Source: Callaeas wilsoni (taxonomy: Eukaryota; Chordata; Aves; Passeriformes; Callaeidae). Taken from it: a stretch of DNA of 64,000 nucleotides. Location of the stretch: NCBI GenBank assembly GCA_013398955.1, contig VWPU01013620.1, positions 1-64,000 on the forward strand. The letters run 5' to 3'. Below, piece by piece: positions 40,262-52,800 of this stretch; positions within the stretch are counted from its first letter, which is position 1; every line of letters begins with the position of its first letter. Position numbers and translations under genes: made by a program. A model generated the notes under the pieces. It was not told the DNA's origin. It worked only from the letters and a program-made list of their open reading frames with translations, and made no database searches.

Positions 40262-40329
40262 TGCAGTGTTAGGTTTGTGGTTGGACTCGATCATCTTAAA
40301 GGTCTGTCCCAAACGGAATGATTCTATGA
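40262..40329 (+). mobile_element. CR1 LINE 3'-end fragment
   Basis: The words GGTTGGACTCGATCATCTTA, AAGGTCTGTCCCAA and ATGATTCTATG, in that order, are the signature of the avian CR1 3' terminus. Only the last 70 bases or so are present, as is usual for 5'-truncated copies. It lies in + orientation between the two genes. Confidence 0.85.
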
Positions 40330-43240
40330 AAGCGGCTGCATTTCCCATCTTTCCCATCTGCACTGATGATGCTGATGTCTGCTGGACTTTCTACAACCAA
40401 AATGCAATAGCCTATCCTATGCATCCTGTGCAATGTAGCGTTGAGTTTTTCCTGTGAGACAGCCTGCAGGATCTCCTGCTGCTCAGTTTCCGAGCCAGGG
40501 CTGACATCAGGTCTCTTGTCTATAGGCTTGTTCCACCAGCATGGGGTAGAGGGGCAGTGTCACCTTCTGAAGGCCAGTATTCCTCCTTCAGGGAGACACC
40601 ACAGATGGCATCAGCTCCTCTGGACCTCACACCATGGGGCAACGATCCCAACAGGCATCCCGTTCCACAGAGGTAAGAGGACCCAGTAATCCCTGCAGCA
40701 AGGCAGGTGAAAATGAAAGTAATCATAAAAATGGAAGAAAGATAAGCATGTGCAGTGCTCTTTAAAAGAAGAACACAAGTAGAAGCAAAGGTGCAAAGTA
40801 GAAGCAATGTTTCTTGAGAGGAAACAAGTCTGAGCTGTGCAGTGTCTGGAGGGGGGCTGAACCACTAAGTATTTGAAAGCCCCTGGTCAACAGAGGCAGG
40901 GGACTATGTTCAGAGGTGGTTTTTATTCTAAGGACCTGTGACAATCTCTTGATACATCTAAATGGATAGGAGATCCATTTATAAATACCCTTCTAAGGCT
41001 GAAGGTGGCCTTGGGGTTTGGTTGGTTGGTTGGTTGGTTGGTTGGTTATTTGGGGTTTTTTTTGTGGAAAATACAATATATTGAACGAAAAGGTTAAACC
41101 AAAAACTGAATAGTGAAGCTGGGAGGAAAATATACTCAGGCTTATGGGAATTTGAAGGATTCATTGTTGGTGTAGAGACACAGCATTTGGCTTGGAGGGA
41201 AGTGCAGAGAGGGCACTGCTGAAGAGTCTGGTCTAAGAAAGTGTGCACAGCGCAGCAGACCTCCCTGGCTGTGGTAACTGGGGGATCATGGCATATTCTT
41301 CAGTTTGCTTTATTACATTTAAACACTGTCAGGCAAATATTGTTGCCAAGACATAGTCCAGAACATGAGGAAGCAGTAATGCATGCTCCCCCCAGGACAT
41401 ATGGCAGCTTTTAAGAAAGTGGATCCAATGTTTGACCCAAAAATGGCAAATGGTGTTTTCCAACAAAAAGGAATAACAGTAGGTCTGTGGTTCTCTTTTT
41501 AGACTCTATTTAGCGCGAGAGGCTGCAGTAGAAGAAGAGAGTTAGATGGACCCCTACAACAGCAGGTGGTAATTATTCCTTAACCTCTAAACTTCAACCT
41601 GTTAATTTTCTACAGGTTTGAGTCAGGAAGCTCTCTAATGCCATGTTCAGTGTATGCTGCAGTATTTGTTCCAAACTGGTATATCCAAGTGCCTTAAATA
41701 TGACTGTCAAATTCAAAACTGTTATTGAGTTTGAGGAATTCTTGAGTCTCTTATACTCAGTGTATGAATTTCTTTACAAAAGCATTGCCAAACCTGCCTC
41801 ATTCAGAAAAAGGAATTAATTCACAGGCAAGGGATTTTTGTCTTTAGCTTTCAAGGGATACAAGGAGTTGGCAACCAAAATAGCAACAGATGGGAATCAT
41901 GTTGTGTCTGCTCAGGAAGAACATGCAAAGGCCTTGGGCCATCTTTAAATCTCAGCAAACCTAATGGGCTTTTGGTCACATTTTGGAATAAGTGATCACC
42001 TGAAAACAGCTGGATAAAAAAAATCAAGCAAACTGTGTAGAAAATGCATGGTCTTTTAAGGTCATTTCCCTCTCTACTAGTAACTGTTTCTTCAGGATGA
42101 GAAAACAGACTTTCAAATAGAAAATAAGCTGGAACAGTGTTTCAAGGATTTTGCCTGTATGTTTCTGCAGCTGGGCAGCAGCAGATGTGCTGGGTGGAGG
42201 ATCCTCTGGGCAGGCTGTGAAAATTGGGCAGATACCACATTCCAACAGCCAGTTACTGTTGCATCCCTTCTGGTCAAACTGGAAGGCTCTCGTCCTCACC
42301 TCTCAATGCAGTGAAAACAATGACAGCAATGCCAAGGAAGACTCAAAATAAACGACTTTGATCTGTAACCAAGCTCTCCTGACAGTAACAGAACAGGCTG
42401 TCAGTAGCCTCGTCTGTCTTGCTCCCAAATCCTGCCACTCTGGAAGGAACCTGCCTTCTCTCAGTTGGGTACCTGCTGGTGTTAGACAGTAAGCAGTCCA
42501 GCTCTCCCCTGCATCCCTGTCTTCTTGCTGGCAGTGTTTCAGTGTCTGGCCTGTTCTTCCTGTAAAACCTTTGGGAAACCCGTGAAAACTGCAAGACGGC
42601 AGCCTTTACCATAAGGACCCTTGGTGCCTAAAAACGTCCCTAAATTCCTCACGTCCCCACTTCAATTTGTACAACTTTCTAGAACACCACCATTGCTAAG
42701 GGAGGCCTCCAGAGGTATTTTCGCTGTTTTATGTCTTCCCTTTTTATCCACAAATTCCTCGCAGTCCTTTGCATTTTGTCCCATGCTGATTCCTGCTGTC
42801 ATTTTTGAGGACAGTCCACTGTGCCCCCAGGATCTTTTTCGGGAGTGGCAATCGCTTATCACTGCATAGGTAATTAGCACTGTTCTCCTCCCCCTGGACG
42901 CCACTCTGTGCTCAGCGTTACAGTGTGTCCCTCTCGCTGTGTCACACAGCGCTGTAACCATCAGGGTTAGGGTTAGCCAGCTTTCAGCCCGAGTATCCTG
43001 AACAACTTGGTGCGTTACCAAATTCCATCATTTCAGTACTCAATCCCTCTACCTGAAAACAGCCTGAAAATGCTCAGGCTGCAGAGAGAATCCCTTCAGC
43101 AGAGGAAACGTGCGGGAAAGCGGAGAATGTCTCGGTATATTCCTGCCCTCACTGTGCTCTCCTTCAGCGTCTCACCTCGTTGCAGCCAAGATCATCGGGA
43201 AGCCTTTGGTGAAGGGCTCCATGGAAAGTCTGTCAAATAC
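40330..43240. other. Intergenic sequence upstream of the transporter gene
   Basis: No coding exon is supported. It contains a (GGTT)n microsatellite at 41016-41047 and two telomere-like TTAGGG units in GGGTTAGGGTTAG at 42964. GC content rises towards the CpG island at 43.25 kb. Confidence 0.6.
41016..41047. repeat. (GGTT)n microsatellite
   Basis: About eight tandem tetranucleotide units, nearly pure, in intergenic sequence. Confidence 0.97.
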
Positions 43241-43249
43241 CTGCCCCTT

Positions 43250-43770
43250 TGACCAAGCAGCTTTCCGCCCTTGCCCCGGGGCTGCAGCGAAGGCGGACAC
43301 GGCCCTGGGGATCCCGCCCACTCCCTGGCTCATTCCCGACCCCCCTCGGCTGCCGAGACCCGATTCCAGCTGCTCCCACACCCTTGGGCTGTGAATATGG
43401 GCCCGGCGAGGGCCGGCTGGGTTTCGCAAGCGGCTGCACCGAGGCCGGGCAGAGACGCGGGGAACAGCCGGGAACAGCCGTGGCCCGTGGCAGGCGGAGT
43501 GGGCGCGGGGTGGGCGCTCTGCCCCGGGCTCGGCACTGCCCGTGCCGGGGCCGCCGGGCGCCAGGAGGCAGCGCGGGGTCGGTCCCTGCGCCGCCCGCCC
43601 GCCCCGGCTCCGAGGTAATCATTAACCAGCCCCGGCCGCCGGCACCGCGCCGCGCATCGCCGCCCGCACTCGCCAGGGACCGGCGGCCGGGCACGCACCG
43701 ACCCCCGCCGGCCGTCCCCAGCCCGCGGCACCGCCAGGGCACCGCGCCGGGGGCCGGCGGCCGCGCAGCC
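43250..43770 (+). promoter_or_regulatory. CpG-island promoter and 5' UTR of the OST-alpha-like gene
   Basis: A dense CpG island begins near 43.25 kb and runs through the first coding exon into intron 1 (to about 44.4 kb). The start codon of the transporter gene lies within it. No TATA box is obvious, consistent with a CpG-island promoter. The transcription start is not visible. Confidence 0.65.
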
Positions 43771-43849
43771 ATGGAGGGCGAGGCGAACGGGACCCTGCAC
43801 CCGTCCTGCGGCGCCAGCGAGCCGCCCTACGCGGAGGAACTTCTCCGGA
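43771..43849 (+). CDS. OST-alpha-like exon 1 (start codon)
   Basis: The ATG at 43771 lies in GCAGCCATGG, a strong Kozak context. The exon encodes residues 1-26 plus one base, ending at a consensus A|GTAAGT donor. It carries the N-terminal NGT sequon. The same frame is open for 174 codons upstream to an ATG at 43249, but that stretch is CpG-island sequence with no family similarity, so the downstream start is preferred. Confidence 0.8.
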
Positions 43850-46800
43850 GTAAGTGTGGGGGCGGGAGGAGAGGGGGCTGCCGGCTGCCGGGCGGCCCCT
43901 CAGCCCGCCGGACCCCGGGGAGCGGCCCCTGCCCGGCAGCGCCCTCGGCGGGATGGCGGAGGCTGGCCCTGCCCGTGGTCCTGCCCTTGTCTCTGCCTCT
44001 GTCCCTGCCCTGCCTGTACCCCCGTCCCTGTCCCTGTCCCTGCCCGTGTCCCTGCCCGTGTCCCTGTCCCTGTCCCTGCCTGTGTCCCTGTCCCTGCCTG
44101 TGTCCCTGTCGCTGCCTGTGCCCCTTGTCCCTGCCCGTGCCCCTGTCCCTGCCCGTACCCCTGTCCCTGTCCCTGCGTGCCCCTTCGCTGTTCTTCCCCG
44201 GCGAGGAAATCCCCGGGCGGAGGCCGGCATCCGCCTGTCCAGGGGCCGAGCTGCCTGTGCCTTCGGGGCAGGGCGAGCGCACAGCACGGCCCCCAGCCCG
44301 GGCCGCGGGCGGGGATGTCACAGAACCGGGCGGGCGGCCGGGAGCGCCGGGGCCGCCCGGGACCAGCGGAACCCCGCGCTGGACCGGCCCCTGGAGCTGC
44401 GCCGGGTCTCAGGCTCCCTCTGGTGAGATTTAAGGAGTGGAGATGTCCACTGAGACGTGCAGTGCCCCGCCTGCAGCCAAATCTGGTAGTGCCGGGGTTT
44501 TTTGAAGCAGGTTAGGGGCAGAGGTTCTGCTTTGCCTTCAGACAGGCTGCGGGTCCGGCCGGAGTTAGTACTGATGATGAGCATGAACTTCTCCTAAATT
44601 AAGCATGACTCCACTGCAGTGCTTTCTTCTGTCGCTGGAAACACAACCCTTGGGAGAAAATGCACTTCAACCATCAGTTGTGGGTTGAAGTTGATATCCC
44701 TACCCAGTGTCAATGGAGATGTAAAACCTATCACCTATGGGTGAATGTTGATATCCATATGCAGCTTTAAGGGAGAAGCAAAAAATATTTTGGTGAAGAC
44801 ATCAAGTTTTATCTCAGGCTAGGTATATCAGGGGCTTTTTCTTACATTGTTGGTGTGCCCTACAAAATTCCACCAAGCTTCTAGTAAGTTTGCCTGCCTA
44901 AGGAAATTACATGTAACATGCCTATGAACATATGATGGAAGCAGAGAACTAATACTGAGGGAATACATGTTTGCTTGTAGCCTGCCTGGAAAAGTTCCCA
45001 GATTATGTATTTACTGTATTTATTTGTATTCAGTATTTATTTCTGCTACATATTTGCATTCACCTAAGGATATTTGTCCTGGAACTCCACCTTTCTGAAA
45101 GGGACTATTGCATAATGCTTTGAGAAGATGAAGGCGTATTCTTCCCATGTACTGTCTGTGGATCCTGGAAAGATTTAGTCATGAACTTCAGTATTTGAGC
45201 TGTTCTGTGGAGTCAGTGGTCTGCCTGTGTAACTAGGGATGAGTGCAAGTATTTTCAGGAATAGGGCAAAGAAGCCCCTCAGAGATGGTGTTGTTACATT
45301 GAAATGCTTATGAAATTAATCAGAACTGTCTGTTTTCTTTTCTCTCTCCACAGGTCTTGACCTACCAGGGAGATTTCTCTTTGCAACCTTGACTCTGATG
45401 ACGCTCATTGCCATTCTGGTGTTTATAGAGGAAGCAGTCTACATCTACAGGAAAATCCCCTCCTCCAAAAGATCAATCATAATTTGGATTAATGCTGCAG
45501 CTCCAGTAAGTGAGCATGGAAACGAGATAAAATTCAGTCTTGAAAACAAGGCTTCCCTGAAAATCCACAGGAGCCGCATGAGCTTTATCTCTGCCCTTCA
45601 TACAACCTTCCTCCCTTTTCTCTGTAGGTGATCTCTACTACTTCATGCATTGGCATGTGGGTTCCTCGCTCAACAATGTTTACAGATTTCACAGCAGGAA
45701 TGTGAGTATTCTGCTTGTTTCTAGATGTTGCTCCAAACCCTGAATTTCTTCCCTTTAAACATCTGCTGCTCTTGGTAACACAGTCATTTGGTAAATTTAA
45801 CAATTCAGTATCTTTTTGTTTGAGTTGAAATCTCTTGGCAGCTCTTTTCTGGGAGGTGGAAAATGCTGAAACAGTTCCCAGTGCTACAGTCCCCTAGTGT
45901 GGGAACGTCAGCATGAAGGATCTGTGACTCGCATGTAATTGATTCCTTGGATTGACAGTCCCTTTGGAGCCGTAGTCTGTCTTTCCTCTCTCTGCATGTC
46001 ATGTGGAATGAGAGTCTGGCCTGTGACTTCTCCCTGCACTTTTACTAATGATGAGCCGTGGAGGTCTATTATTAATGGTGCCAAGTGAGCCCCGATGAGT
46101 ATATCAATGTAAAAATGTTCCACAGTTGTCCTGATAAAAGCACTTTATGTGTGAGCGTGACAGCTCTGGCATGCACAGAGAAGAAGGGAGAAATGTGGTC
46201 CCTGCTTTCTGGAGGTGGTGGCACAGCCCTGGTGGGCAGGACCAAGTAGGAGCACCCATGGCCCTGAGCACTCCACATTTGGAGATGAGTAAAAGAGGAG
46301 GGACAACACAGTAGCAAGGAACACTGTTGGCACGCAGCTGTTTGTGCAGGTAGTGCAGATTGCCAGAAAATTCCAACAATCCAGTCCTGTGGCACTTGAA
46401 GTGTGTTTAAATTCCCTCTTCTCCCTTGCCCAAGATGCAGGCGGTGCAGAAGAGGACCTCTTTTATTGACTGGATTTCCATGAATGGGTTTGGTGGCACA
46501 ATCTGTAGTTCCTGGGCAGGGTTGAGAACGCGCAGCTGGGGAAGGAGGGAGAGGTGCGGTTGCAGCAGTTGGTGCTTTGTCTGCCGAGGAGCCACACCCT
46601 GCCTGGGCCAGCACGTTCGATGGTAGCTATTGATATGAACCTAGCCGTGTTTGTTGGTTGAAAGCCATATTTGAGGAGGAAGAGGACTTGTTCTAAAGTT
46701 TGGTCTCGTCAGAACTGGATAACTTAGGGAAAAATACAGCCAATAATGACTGGGGCCAGGAAAGCCTGTGCTTTAATACCAACTCTGCCACCAGCCACCA

Positions 46801-49800
46801 GAGCGGCTTTGGGAAATGCCACATTTGCTCTGTGACTCAGTTTATTCCTCTTTCATTGAGTTTAGGGCTGTTCTGGTCCTCTAAGGTGATGGAAAGCAGA
46901 AGGTTTCTCACAGACAGAGCTAGAATTTTTGTTGATTGCAAAGTAAAAGCCCTGTACAGAAGGTGGCACTGGCTGGCTCAGGCATACAAGAGACACAAGG
47001 GCAAGTTTAACCTGGAATTCTCTTCCTCTCTTAGATTTTTTGCCATAGTTATCCACAAGTTCCTGATGATGATGATTAAAGAGTGCGGAGGCCAGAAGGT
47101 GCTCCTCAGGCGGTTTGAAAATGGTCGCTTCACCATCAGCACCGGGCCCTGCTGCTGCTGTTGCCTCTGCCTCCCTCGTGTGCCCATCACCAGGTGAGTC
47201 GAGTCGCCCCTTTAAGATTTCCCAGCTCGAAAATGGCTGCTGGAATTCAGCCAACTTGGCAGGGCCAGGCTTACAGCAAAGCTTCCCAAGAGTCAGTCTC
47301 AAGCCATCTCAAGCTGTCTCTTTTAAGCAGCATCATCACTTTGGGGCTGTACACCACCACTAATTAATTTTGTTTCTATAATGCAGAGGTGTGTGGGAGG
47401 AGAAATTTCTACTCTAATAATTGACATTTCAGTTTCTTTTCATTCCAGAAGGGAACAAATGTCTTGAGATTGGGTATTTTTCACAAGCAGAATTATCAAA
47501 TGGGGGCTCTCTTGATAGAAAGTTTCTCTCACTTTGATAAAATTGAAATGTTTCATTCTGATTTTGACTTTAAAACTACTTGAGATTAAAATAATTTTTA
47601 GGACAAAAAGTAGATGTAATTCTTGTAAAGCTTTGTTCTCAATGAAATGGCATTTTCTGGTGAGGCAAAAGGAGATGTTTTCTTCTTCTAAACTTAGTAT
47701 TAAAGCATCTTTGAGAAGTGGGCCAAGGATGGAGAGCTACAGGAGCCAATATACTGTAACATTAACCTGGCCTCCTTTGAGCAGTGCCTGGTGGAGCTCC
47801 TCCTCTGATTAGTGTCACCCCGTCACTTACACACCACCCCACAGCCTGGAAGCCTCGTGTATTTCCCTGAGCTTTCCTACTGGCACAGAGCATGAGACTG
47901 TTTCTCTCCTTATAAGCAAAATCTGAAGGACTGAACTTACCAAAGAGACTTTTCTGTGCAGGTGTGGATGTTAGTGTCAGAGGGACCTAGGGGACTGTAC
48001 AATCTATTTAAAGAAAAGCATCGAACAGAACACAGCATAGTGGTTTCTGATGCATTTTCAAAAATTCTAATTTTTTATTGTAATAATTCTTTGTTGAACT
48101 GCCTCATTTGGTATTAGAATCTAAAATTTTGTTTCCATCATTTTATTTTGATAGAGTAACACTAAATATTTACATGGAGGGGGTATCAAGAAGAAGAGGT
48201 AGTAAACCAACCAAAAAATCTACCTTTATTTGTTTTTCTTCCCATGTCTGTCACCCTCTGTATAGGTTGTTGTAACTGAGAGCTTGGGAGAGAATTCTCT
48301 ACTCTGCCTTGCTGTTGTTCAGCCCAGTGGCAGCTTATGCAGGATGATGTCAGCTAATATGGACTCAGCTAGACAGTGCCTACTACTGCTGGCAGGAAGG
48401 ACAGATGTCTTTTTAAAAATAAAAAAGGCCTTTTGCTTTGCAGAGGGCTTAGGCCTCCTTCTCCAGTGTCTGTACCACTGGGAAACCCATCTGCTTTCTG
48501 CTTCTAACCTCTAGCCTTTTGCCATTGCAGGGTACCTTTTATAAAAAAAGATATTAGCAAGCTATACAAGAGAAAAGTCGGTCTCACGTTCCTTCCAGAG
48601 GTGTCTTACAGGGAAACAAGGATCTGCCCCAAGGGAGGGATTAATTCTTTTAAAAAAACATATATATATGCAGTCCTGGGGAAAATAACAAGGTACAGAT
48701 GAGGCAAGGTAAGAATCCATGCAATAGGGAGAGATGTGGCAGAAGAAATCTGGTGATCAATGAAGATGGGCCTGTGTTAACAAGGGAAACAACTCGCAGC
48801 ACTGCAGTGTAGACTGCACTGTTTGTCACATCTATTATTGTTTAAAGCCCTCTGGGAATAACAAATCTTTGGAAAGGCACACCCTAAGTGGCTGGCCCGT
48901 TGCAGATCTTTCCACATGTGTTTGTGCCGTTGATAATCCTGTGGTTATTAGCTATATTCATTGAGCAATTCCTATAATTCCTGGTTCATGGCTATATCCT
49001 TTAGCGTACTACATGGCAGCCTGTTGTCTGTGAGACATCTCTGATGGCAGTGTCAAGGGCCCAAGGAACTCCAGTGAAAACAACACCGAAAGTATGGGAA
49101 ATAATGCACAGTAACAGCCTAAAACATGAGGCAGCTGTAGCAGCTGCAGCTTGTCCTGTGAAGGCTGAAGGAGAGTTTGAGTCAGTCAGCTTTCATGCCC
49201 TAGGTTAGAAAGTTCATCTGCCCCTTTCCTGGTGGCCTTTAGTGCTGGCTGGCCAGGTTACAGGCTGTGCTCTGGACCCACTTTATAGTGATGGAAGCGA
49301 AGGAATCCTGAGCTGTCCTGCTGGCCTTGTGCAATTTGCCGAGTGGGAGACTGTTCCTTTCTTCTGTTGGACTACAGAGGAGCAAACCCAGATGCTTACA
49401 TGGTACTCCTCATGATGCACTGAAAAACTACCAGTCCTTTCACCTAGGTCTGTGGGATTCCCTTTCTTGATCTACCACAGGAGTAGGAAGTGACTGAACA
49501 GGCTGATTTGTCCAGTTTCATGGGAGAACTGAAATAATAAGGCAACAAGTCAAGAGTAAATGGCATCATTGTTCAGAAACCAGTTATGCAGCTACTGTCT
49601 CCCTGGTTGGCTTCAGGGCAGAGAAAGACAGCATATTTTGCTCAGCTTTGGTTAGTATGTACTTGCTGCAGAGCAGGAAAAGTACTATTTTTGTAGAGAC
49701 TTTATTAAATAAACATTGAGAAATTCTTGGAAATATTTTCTAATCTTGAAGCTGTTCCTCCCCAGATTTTAGCCACATGCTACAGGAGTGGAAAAGTTTT

Positions 49801-52800
49801 GCAGATAACAGTAACCAGAAAATGTTATTAAGGTTGCTAATAAGATCTTGGCCTACCTAATTTATTTTATTTTATTTTTTTTTGGCCAGGCAAACCCTCT
49901 TTTGGCTGAAGCTGGGCACCTTTCAGTTTGCTGTCTTTCGGCCTGTGCTCATATTTTTATCAATAGTGCTTTGGACTAATGGCAATTACGTCCTTTACAA
50001 TGTAAGTAGATATTTTAATCAGAGATGGTCCTCAAAATCCATAGGTTTTAGGGTTGATGTAACTATCTTAGCCTACAACTAAGCTGTGAAACCTGGGACC
50101 ACTTCCAAGTGAGTCCTTACTGTATTCTTTTGGGAACTTGAAGCATATAATTTCTGCCTTCCTCAACTCTCTTGGAGAGAAATTTGGCATGGGGGTGTTT
50201 GGGCATCAGATCATGCTCCAGTACATTTCCCAGCTTGTATGGTTAGAATAGCAGGATTGAAAGTTGCCCTGTGGGATGTATCTTCCCTTGTTTTGTAAGG
50301 TACATCCTTAAGACACAAGTGTATGTACTGGCATGTTAACAGGAAGCCTAATTCTGTGTTTTTCAGCAAATCATGGTGATTTTTATGTCTGTGCAAAATG
50401 AAAAGATAGTACTGTACTTCTGCTTTGTATCAGGTAACCTGCAAGATGACAGAGAAATCTGTATCTGATAGTAATTTGGCACCTCTTGGATAACTCAGAC
50501 TAAAAGTAGTATTTTTGGTGTTGTTTCCTGGTATAAAATGAATGACCCATCTGAGATGTCAGGCTGAACATGCTCTCATGAGCTGTTGAGCACCACCAGG
50601 TGCTGCTGGGGTCTTTGAAAAGGCACACACTCCATGGCTGGCAATTGAGGGGTTGTGTCACTTGGCACCTGCCCAGGCTGAACGCGTCTCCGTGTTGGTG
50701 CCTGCAGGCGGAGAGCCTGTGCCAACACTGTGCCAGTTTCCCCATGCAAAACCCGGCAACTGCTGCTGCCACCAGCTTTCATGGAGATAGAAACAAGCAT
50801 TTTAACGTCATCCAGCTCACAACTTCTTCCCGGAAACAGTAAAGTAAGGTTCTATAAGGTTGGGTGATTTGCTTCTCAGTTGTCTCCCAAAGGACCTGCG
50901 CTATGGATCAGCTGCTTCATTGGTGCCCTCACCCTTTTTGCTCTGTGGGCAGTTGGAATCATGTTTCGAAAAGTTAGGATTCTCCTTAAGTGTAAGAACA
51001 TTATCCCAAAGTTTGCTCTTTATCAGGTAAGAACTTTAATATTTCTGGTAAGAATTTCTCTTAACTGCTGTTACGACTCTGCCTCTCTAGTTCTTGCTCC
51101 CTTGTTGAAAATTTATGGTATTTTTTTCCATTAAATACACTATGCAAAGCCATATTTTTACCTGATTAAATCTACATCACTTTGAAACACTCTCCTTGGC
51201 TGCTGTTCAGTTTTACTTTGAGCCAATTTACCTCTAGTCTCTCAGGAGTGCTGGAGATGTGAAAGCCATGTAAAATCTATTTATCTTTAAACCACTGAAA
51301 TCACAACAGCACTTTCTGTGGGACTTGAAGGAAGCTTTGTAGATGTGGCATCCTGAAATGCAATGTTAAAATGCTGGTGTGCACCTCAGAGAGGATATGT
51401 TGTATTGTGTGAGTGACTGTTGTTTGAACTGTTTCAGCATTCCACAATATGCTATTTTAACAGTGTTTTTCTTGGCCATTCTGCATTCAGAATTAGATAA
51501 TAATGAAAATACTTAAAGAGTATACTTAAATATATAATACTTAAATAATAATAAAAAAAATACTAAAATACTTAAAGAGTAAGGAACAGAACCACGTAGG
51601 TTAGATTGAAAAAGCACAGGGACAAGGCTACCCTCTTCCACATCACTCTGAAAAGTGTCCAGCAGAATCCTTGGATAGGCGTCCTTCTTGAACGGGACAT
51701 ACATCAAGGCCAGTGCACTAAGGTTAAGTAAATTATTAAGCACTTATAAAGGCAGTAAACAGGATGGTCACACTTGCAAAGCTGTGTTAGGGTGAATTCA
51801 GGTTTGGGATGGCAAACTCTGGTAATGTGAGGGTTTAGACTCAGGCAGTTAAGCCAGCAGCTACAGAGACTCTTGGATAACTCCCTGGCAGGAAACGCCT
51901 GGCTCAGGGTAATGTGATGCACAGGGGGTGGTTGCTGAGCTCCAGCTGTGAAGAGTCCCTAATAACTTCTGGCAAAGAAGCCAATCTCATATAACTTAGG
52001 GACTACAACATCTCCCTGCTGTGGCAAAAAGAGGAGACAACAGGAAAAATGTTCTTTGAGTCCTTCTTCCGTTAAGGAAGAATATAAGCTCATGGGTCAA
52101 ATTAACCAGCATTTTTTAAAACATTGTTACCTATTATTCAGAGCTCAGTAGTATTCGAAATCCCTGCTGGGAGGTCTGTGTATAATGCGCCTTCCAAACG
52201 AAGGGCTGAGATGAAATACTTTTCACGTCCAGGATTAATTTAATACTGCCATTCAGAGCAGCATCGTCCTGACCGTGCGATGAATGCTGCGGAATGGCAG
52301 CCCCCTGCTGGCGGGCGGCAGGAAAGGGACCGCGAGCAGGGGGCAATGCGGCAGAAGAGGTTCTGTTGCCAAAGCAGAGTTGTGCGAACACTAAACCCCC
52401 TTCTGGTAGCTAAGGCATTTGTTTTCCCTCTCTGCTGCAGTTTATTGTCATTCTGAACCACCTGCAGACCACTATTATCAACATATTCGCTACACAAGAA
52501 ATCATTCCCTGTGCTCCACCACTCTCCTCTACAGCAAGAGGATCATGTAAGTTTTTTGGGAGAAGAATGTTCTTCATTTACTTATAAAGGTACCAGCTCA
52601 GTGTTGCTAATGGCAATCTCTGATGTTTCCCAAAATACTAATTTCCTGGGATCACTAGCTTTTGGAGAATCTCAGTTGTTACTTTAAAAACAAGAACAAA
52701 AGTTTTATACCTGCCATGGTAGTAGAGAGGAATTTGATAATAAGAAGAGCTGGAATTAGAAATGAGAGGAAAAGAAATCAACATGCATAATTACTGTTAA

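Noticed and set aside
42964..42976. Telomere-like TTAGGG units
   Set aside because: Only two units, easily expected by chance. There is no longer interstitial telomeric array.
43249..43770. An in-frame ATG 174 codons upstream of the OST-alpha-like start
   Set aside because: The extension is proline-, arginine- and glycine-rich CpG-island sequence with no family similarity. The ATG at 43771 has a better context and gives a family-typical length.
46700..47034. Upstream part of the 165-codon frame leading into OST-alpha-like exon 4
   Set aside because: A good acceptor at 47034 restores phase with exon 3, and only the part after it matches the family.
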